Positions 59,335 through 64,000 of a DNA stretch of 64,000 nucleotides are shown in pieces. Position 1 is the first letter of the stretch; every line of letters begins with the position of its first letter. Under the pieces are notes generated by a model. That model was not told the origin of the DNA, made no database searches, and saw only the letters and a program-made list of their open reading frames with translations. The DNA lies in assembly GCF_902809845.1 (NCBI RefSeq), contig NZ_CADDWI010000008.1:1054001-1118000 (forward strand), given 5' to 3'. Made by a program: the position numbers and the translations under genes. The stretch comes from Chelativorans sp. Marseille-P2723 (lineage in GTDB: Bacteria > Pseudomonadota > Alphaproteobacteria > Rhizobiales > Rhizobiaceae).

Positions 59335-60840
59335 ATGACCGATTGGCCCATACTATCCACGGTCACCTTCCTGCCGCTGGTTGGCGCCTTTCTCATCCTG
59401 CTTATACGGGATGATGGGCAGGGGGCGCGGCGCAACATCCGCAATGTTGCGCTTCTGACCACCGTCTTCACTTTCATCCTGTCGCTCTTCATCTGGATCG
59501 GCTTCGATTATTCGGTGCCAGGCTTCCAAATGGTGGAGAAGCGGGAATGGCTCGACTCAGGCATCTCCTATCACATGGGCGTGGACGGCATCTCGATGCT
59601 GTTCGTCATTCTGACGACCTTCCTGATGCCCTTTTGCATACTGGCGAGCTGGGAAGCTATCGACAAGCGCCTCAAGGAGTACATGATTGCGTTTCTGGTG
59701 CTGGAAACGCTGATGATCGGCGTCTTCTGCGCCCTCGACATCGTGCTCTTCTACGTGTTCTTCGAGGCGGGTCTCATACCGATGTTCATTATCATCGGCG
59801 TATGGGGCGGTGAGCGGCGCGTCTATGCCAGCTTCAAGTTCTTCCTCTACACGCTTGCTGGCTCGGTGCTCATGCTGCTGGCGATGATGGCGATGTATTG
59901 GCAGGCGGGAACGACGGACATTCCCGTGCTTCTTACCCATGACTTCCCGACCGGCATGCAATACTGGCTGTGGGCCGCCTTCTTCGCCTCCTTCGCGGTG
60001 AAGATGCCCATGTGGCCGGTGCACACCTGGCTTCCCGATGCCCATGTGGAGGCGCCAACTGCCGGTTCGGTCATACTGGCCGGTATTCTCCTGAAGATGG
60101 GCGGTTACGGGTTCCTGCGCTTTTCGCTGCCGATGTTCCCGGTTGCCTCGGCAGACCTTGCGCCATTCATTTTCGTCCTTTCCGTCGTTGCCATCATCTA
60201 CACCTCCCTGGTAGCGCTGATGCAGGACGACATGAAAAAGCTGATTGCCTACTCGTCGGTGGCTCACATGGGTTTCGTCACCATGGGCATCTTTGCGATG
60301 AATGAGCAGGGCATACAGGGCGCCATCTTCCAGATGCTCTCACACGGCCTCATCTCCGCTGCGTTGTTCCTTTGCGTCGGCGTGATCTATGACCGTATGC
60401 ACACGCGCGAGATCGCCGCCTACGGTGGCCTGGTCAACAACATGCCCAAATATGCTGTTGCCTTCATGGTCTTCACTATGGCCAACATCGGTCTGCCGGG
60501 CACGAGCGGTTTTGTCGGTGAGTTCCTGACGCTGCTCGCCGCCTTCCGGGTCAATACCTGGGTAGCGCTGTTTGCGACCACGGGCGTGATCCTGTCAGCA
60601 GCCTATGCGCTCTGGCTCTACCGACGCGTGATATTCGGCGCGCTGACGAAGGAAAGCCTCAAGGGTCTTCGAGATCTGTCTCTGCGAGAAAAGACGATCC
60701 TCTACCCCTTGGTAGCGCTGGTGATCTTCTTCGGCGTCTATCCGGCACCCCTTATCGATGCGACGACGGCCTCGGTGGGCGCGCTCATCAATCAGGTGAC
60801 AGCATCCCTCGAACTGGCGCAGACCGCTGCGTCGAATTGA
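59335..60840 (+). CDS. nuoM: NADH-quinone oxidoreductase subunit M
   Basis: 501-residue antiporter-like subunit. Motifs [20 protein letters not shown] (channel Glu), [20 protein letters not shown] and [19 protein letters not shown]. Starts three bases after nuoL. Confidence 0.97.
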   Translation: MTDWPILSTVTFLPLVGAFLILLIRDDGQGARRNIRNVALLTTVFTFILSLFIWIGFDYSVPGFQMVEKREWLDSGISYHMGVDGISMLFVILTTFLMPFCILASWEAIDKRLKEYMIAFLVLETLMIGVFCALDIVLFYVFFEAGLIPMFIIIGVWGGERRVYASFKFFLYTLAGSVLMLLAMMAMYWQAGTTDIPVLLTHDFPTGMQYWLWAAFFASFAVKMPMWPVHTWLPDAHVEAPTAGSVILAGILLKMGGYGFLRFSLPMFPVASADLAPFIFVLSVVAIIYTSLVALMQDDMKKLIAYSSVAHMGFVTMGIFAMNEQGIQGAIFQMLSHGLISAALFLCVGVIYDRMHTREIAAYGGLVNNMPKYAVAFMVFTMANIGLPGTSGFVGEFLTLLAAFRVNTWVALFATTGVILSAAYALWLYRRVIFGALTKESLKGLRDLSLREKTILYPLVALVIFFGVYPAPLIDATTASVGALINQVTASLELAQTAASN

Positions 60841-60856
60841 ACGGGAAGAGAGCGGT

Positions 60857-62293
60857 ATGACGTTTAACCTTACATCGAGTCTGATCCTGGCCCTTCCCGA
60901 GGTCGTGCTTGCCATAGGCGCCCTGGCGCTCTTGATGATCGGAGTCTTCTCCGGCGAGCGCGCGAACACAACCGTCACCGGCTTGGCGATAGCGCTGTTT
61001 ACCGCAGTGATCGCCTGGAAGCTGGCCTTCCCGACCGAAGGCTTGGCCTTCGATGGTGCGTTCGTTAGCGATCCTTTTTCCCGTCTTATGAAGATCCTGA
61101 CACTAGTGGGCGCGGTGGTCACGCTCATCATGTCAGTTGGGTTTGCCAGGGAAGAGAGGTTCGACAAATTCGAGTATCCCGTTCTCATCATGCTTTCGAC
61201 GTTGGGCATGATGCTGATGATCTCCGCCAACGACATGATCTCGCTCTATCTCGGCTTGGAGCTTCAATCGCTCGCCCTTTATGTGGTGGCAGCGATCAAT
61301 CGCGAGAGCGTGCGCGCAACGGAGGCGGGCCTGAAGTATTTTGTGCTGGGCGCGCTGTCCTCCGGAATGCTGCTCTATGGCGTCAGCCTCGTCTATGGTT
61401 TTACCGGCAATACGGGATTTGATGCGATCGCCGCTGCGCTGACCGGTGGCGAACGTCAACTTGGCCTTGTCTTCGGCCTGGTCTTCATCCTGGCAGGAAT
61501 CGCCTTCAAGATCTCCGCCGTTCCATTCCATATGTGGACGCCGGATGTTTATGAAGGCGCGCCAACCCCGGTTACCGCCTTCTTCGCAGCAGCGCCAAAG
61601 ATGGCCGCCGTGGCATTGCTCGTACGTGTGACCATGGAGGCTTTCGCGCCCATTGCCAACGACTGGCAGCAGATCGTCGTCTTCATCTCAATCGCCTCCA
61701 TGCTGCTCGGCTCCTTTGCCGCTATCGGACAGCGCAACATCAAGCGCCTGATGGCCTATTCATCGATCGGCCATATGGGTTTCGCGCTGGTGGGCCTTGC
61801 GGCCAATTCCGAGGCGGGCGTGCGTGGCGTGATCCTTTACATGCTCATCTATCTGGCAATGACCATAGGCACATTCGCCTTCATCCTGGCCATGCGCCGG
61901 AACGAAACCAATGTGGAGCAGATCGACGATCTTGCGGGACTTGCCGCCACCAATCCCGGCATGGCATCCATCATGACGCTGTTGATGTTCTCCATGGCAG
62001 GCATTCCTCCGCTCGCCGGGTTCTGGGCGAAATGGTACGTTTTCCTCGCGGCGATGGATGCCGGTCTTGAGGCCATGGCTGTGATTGGCGTTCTGGCCTC
62101 GGTAGTGGCTGCCTTCTACTACCTGCGCATCATCAAGCTCATGTGGTTCGATCCGGCTGTGGGAGGCTTCCAGCCCATGGCGAGCGAACTGCGCTTCGTG
62201 CTGTGGGCTTCCGGAGCCTTTGTGCTTTTCTATGCCCTCTTCGGCGGGCCCGTTGAGGTGTTGGCGCAGGCCGCGGCAACCACCTTCTTCTGA
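60857..62293 (+). CDS. nuoN: NADH-quinone oxidoreductase subunit N
   Basis: 478-residue antiporter-like subunit closest to the quinone arm. Motifs [40 protein letters not shown] and [20 protein letters not shown]. Last nuo gene; birA starts five bases later, so it is probably on the same transcript. Confidence 0.97.
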   Translation: MTFNLTSSLILALPEVVLAIGALALLMIGVFSGERANTTVTGLAIALFTAVIAWKLAFPTEGLAFDGAFVSDPFSRLMKILTLVGAVVTLIMSVGFAREERFDKFEYPVLIMLSTLGMMLMISANDMISLYLGLELQSLALYVVAAINRESVRATEAGLKYFVLGALSSGMLLYGVSLVYGFTGNTGFDAIAAALTGGERQLGLVFGLVFILAGIAFKISAVPFHMWTPDVYEGAPTPVTAFFAAAPKMAAVALLVRVTMEAFAPIANDWQQIVVFISIASMLLGSFAAIGQRNIKRLMAYSSIGHMGFALVGLAANSEAGVRGVILYMLIYLAMTIGTFAFILAMRRNETNVEQIDDLAGLAATNPGMASIMTLLMFSMAGIPPLAGFWAKWYVFLAAMDAGLEAMAVIGVLASVVAAFYYLRIIKLMWFDPAVGGFQPMASELRFVLWASGAFVLFYALFGGPVEVLAQAAATTFF

Positions 62294-62298
62294 TTGCG

Positions 62299-63099
62299 AT
62301 GTTCGCGCTCGCGCCTTCCGCCCTTGGTGCCGGTTACCGGCTGGAGCAATATGAGAGCGTTGGTTCTACCAACGCACTAGCGCTCGAAAGGGGCGGCGAG
62401 GGCGATCCGGGAAAACTGTGGATCGTTACCGCGCGGCAGACTCTTGGCAGGGGCAGGCGCGGGCGTCCTTGGGAGACTCCCGCAGGTAATCTTGCTGCCA
62501 CCCTGCTCCTGGTGGATACGTTCGAACCTACCGCCGCCGCGACACTCGGGTTCGTGGCGGGGCTGGCGTTGAGCGACGCCCTCGCGGCCTTGGCGCCCAC
62601 GGCGGCGGGAAGTGGCACAGGACGTGGCCGCTTTGAGCTTAAATGGCCGAATGATCTTCTTGCCGGAGGGGCCAAGCTCGCGGGCATCCTGCTTGAATCC
62701 ACCTTGCTTCGCGATGGTCGGATGGCGCTTGCCATCGGCATTGGCGTTAATGTCGCCACGCATCCCGAAGGCATGGCCTATCCCGTTACGTCGCTCGGCC
62801 AGATGGGCGTCAAAGCCGATGCAGGGGAGGTGTTCCTCGCACTTTCCGACGCGTGGATTGATAATATGCGGCTGTGGAACGGTGGACGCGGGCTTGCTGC
62901 CATACGTGAACGCTGGCTCATGCAGGCTGCTGGCCTTGGTTCGCAAGTGTCGGTGCTTCACGAGGGGCGCGTGGTGCGGGGAACGTTCGAAACAATTGAC
63001 GATCTCTGCCGGTTCGTCATCCGGGAGGATGACGGCTCGCGCGTGAGGATTGCAGCAGGCGATGTCCATTTCGGCACCGTGGCATCCGTGCGCGAGTAG
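62299..63099 (+). CDS. birA: Biotin-[acetyl-CoA-carboxylase] ligase BirA
   Basis: Attaches biotin to the carboxyl carrier protein of acetyl-CoA carboxylase. The 266-residue protein has ESVGSTNALALERG, the biotinyl-AMP loop GRGRRGRPWETPAGNLAATL and the catalytic ELKWPNDLLAGGAKLAGILL, plus the small C-terminal SH3-like domain. It lacks an N-terminal helix-turn-helix, so it is the ligase-only class and not a repressor. The position between nuoN and an RNase J gene is common in rhizobia. Confidence 0.94.
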   Translation: MFALAPSALGAGYRLEQYESVGSTNALALERGGEGDPGKLWIVTARQTLGRGRRGRPWETPAGNLAATLLLVDTFEPTAAATLGFVAGLALSDALAALAPTAAGSGTGRGRFELKWPNDLLAGGAKLAGILLESTLLRDGRMALAIGIGVNVATHPEGMAYPVTSLGQMGVKADAGEVFLALSDAWIDNMRLWNGGRGLAAIRERWLMQAAGLGSQVSVLHEGRVVRGTFETIDDLCRFVIREDDGSRVRIAAGDVHFGTVASVRE

Positions 63100-63115
63100 T
63101 AGAAGGGAAGATATA

Positions 63116-64000
63116 GTGTCATCGGGCGAAGCAGAACTGGTTTTCTGTCCCCTCGGAGGGGTGGGCGAGATCGGCATGAACCTTGCGCTCTACGGCTATG
63201 GTCCGCAGGAACGGCGCAAGTGGATCATCGTGGATTGCGGCGTCACTTTTCCCGATGCGGAGCTGCCCGGCGTAGACCTCATACTTCCCGATACCCGCTT
63301 TATTGAGGATCAGGCCGACAATCTCGAAGGTATTGTGATTACCCACGCGCATGAGGACCACTATGGTGCGCTTCTGGACCTTTGGCCACGGCTCAAGGCC
63401 AATGTCTGGATGACTCCTTTCACCGCCGGGCTTCTGGAGGCAAAGCGGGCTGGAGAGCAGAACGCTCCCGACGTACCAGTAACAATTTTCAAGGCTGGCG
63501 AGACCTTCCAGATCGGGCCGTTCAGCATCGAGGCCATTGCGGTCAGCCATTCGATACCGGAACCGGTCTCTCTCGCTATCACAACGCCGCGGGGCACCGT
63601 CATCCACACGGGCGACTGGAAGATCGACCCTGCTCCTGCGCTGGGTCCCAAGATTGACGAGGCGCGTTTTCGCGCCCTGGGGGAGCACGGTGTTCTAGCG
63701 CTTGTCTGCGATTCCACCAATGCCCTGCGTGAGGGCGTTTCCCCTTCGGAGCAGGCGGTTGCGGAGGGGTTGAAAGAGGTGATCGAACAGGCCCGTGGCC
63801 GTGTGGCCGTCACGACCTTCTCCTCAAATGTGGGACGAATCCGCGCTATAGCGGAAGCCGCGCGCGATGCCGGCAGGCAAGTGCTGGTGCTGGGCCGTTC
63901 GCTCCAGCGGGTTATCGATGTCGCCACCGAACTCGGCTACCTTGATAGCTTGCCGCCATTTCTTTCCGAAGACAATTTCAACAATGTCCCGCGCGAGAAT
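63116..64000 (+). CDS. rnj: Ribonuclease J, N-terminal part (cut by window edge)
   Basis: A GTG start at 63116, seven bases after GAAGGGAAG, opens a frame that stays open to the right edge (295 codons). The sequence begins MSSGEAELVFCPLGGVGEIG and has the metallo-beta-lactamase motif THAHEDHYGA (zinc ligands H-x-H-x-D-H), then VSHSIPEPVSLAI, HTGDWKID and LVCDSTNA, and the start of the beta-CASP domain (TTFSSNVGRIRAIAEAARDA). RNase J is an endo/5'-exonuclease for mRNA decay and rRNA maturation. The C-terminal part is outside the window. Confidence 0.94.
   Translation, partial: MSSGEAELVFCPLGGVGEIGMNLALYGYGPQERRKWIIVDCGVTFPDAELPGVDLILPDTRFIEDQADNLEGIVITHAHEDHYGALLDLWPRLKANVWMTPFTAGLLEAKRAGEQNAPDVPVTIFKAGETFQIGPFSIEAIAVSHSIPEPVSLAITTPRGTVIHTGDWKIDPAPALGPKIDEARFRALGEHGVLALVCDSTNALREGVSPSEQAVAEGLKEVIEQARGRVAVTTFSSNVGRIRAIAEAARDAGRQVLVLGRSLQRVIDVATELGYLDSLPPFLSEDNFNNVPREN

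Overview
The window reads as a chromosomal segment of an alphaproteobacterium of the order Hyphomicrobiales (Rhizobiales), most like the Phyllobacteriaceae (Mesorhizobium/Chelativorans/Aquamicrobium type). The grounds are: moderately high G+C; the gene order lpxC-bamD-recN-ligA; a circularly permuted two-piece tmRNA gene with tag ANDNYAEARLAA; an alphaproteobacterial SOS box (GAAC-N7-GAAC) before recA; CtrA-type TTAA-N7-TTAA sites; a rhizobial NuoE with a long C-terminal extension; and BA14K, DUF4169 and RHH_4 small proteins typical of this order. No rRNA, tRNA, CRISPR array or intact prophage was seen.

Layout. 1-5.3 kb: the lpxC tail, bamD, recN and ligA, with related intergenic hairpin repeats on both sides of recN. 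5.3-14.6 kb: mostly minus-strand housekeeping genes (Xaa-Pro aminopeptidase, prmA, a SCO1 copper chaperone, a UvrD-type helicase, a thioesterase), plus a hexapeptide acetyltransferase and small uncharacterised proteins. 14.7-20 kb: an FAD-linked lactate/glycolate-type dehydrogenase and a giant AsmA-like protein that appears to start at CTG. 20-23.2 kb: RHH_4, DUF4169 and sspB lie directly downstream of ssrA (tmRNA), then thyA-dfrA on the other strand. 23.3-29.2 kb: hflK-hflC-DUF2065-degP (membrane and envelope protease control), then serB and miaA diverging. 29.3-35.4 kb: a BA14K protein, a HerA-like ATPase, a diguanylate cyclase, and ilvB-ilvH behind a nearly leaderless branched-chain leader peptide and attenuator.

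35.5-40.4 kb is the most unusual block. Corrinoid methyltransferase parts (DUF1638, a corrinoid protein, a non-pyrrolysine MttB homologue) are split over both strands around an entericidin-like lipoprotein and a three-gene set of small exported proteins headed by a perfect CtrA half-site pair. 40.5-45.6 kb: an OmpA lipoprotein, a pseudouridine-degradation pair (psuK-psuG), recA and arginyl(leucyl)-tRNA-protein transferase. 45.6-47.2 kb is a non-coding, decayed stretch with a frameshifted IS110-family transposase tail carrying a 172-bp tandem duplication. 47.2-62.3 kb is a complete 14-gene nuoA-N operon for respiratory complex I, continuing into birA and the start of an RNase J gene cut by the window edge.

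Working together: tmRNA, SspB, HflKC, DegP and the arginyl/leucyltransferase form a scattered protein quality-control theme; ThyA/DHFR supply dTMP; RecN, LigA, UvrD and RecA cover repair. The clearest candidates for undescribed biology are the CtrA-headed exported trio (37.3-38.7 kb), the split corrinoid methyltransferase locus around it, and the ssrA-sspB adjacency.
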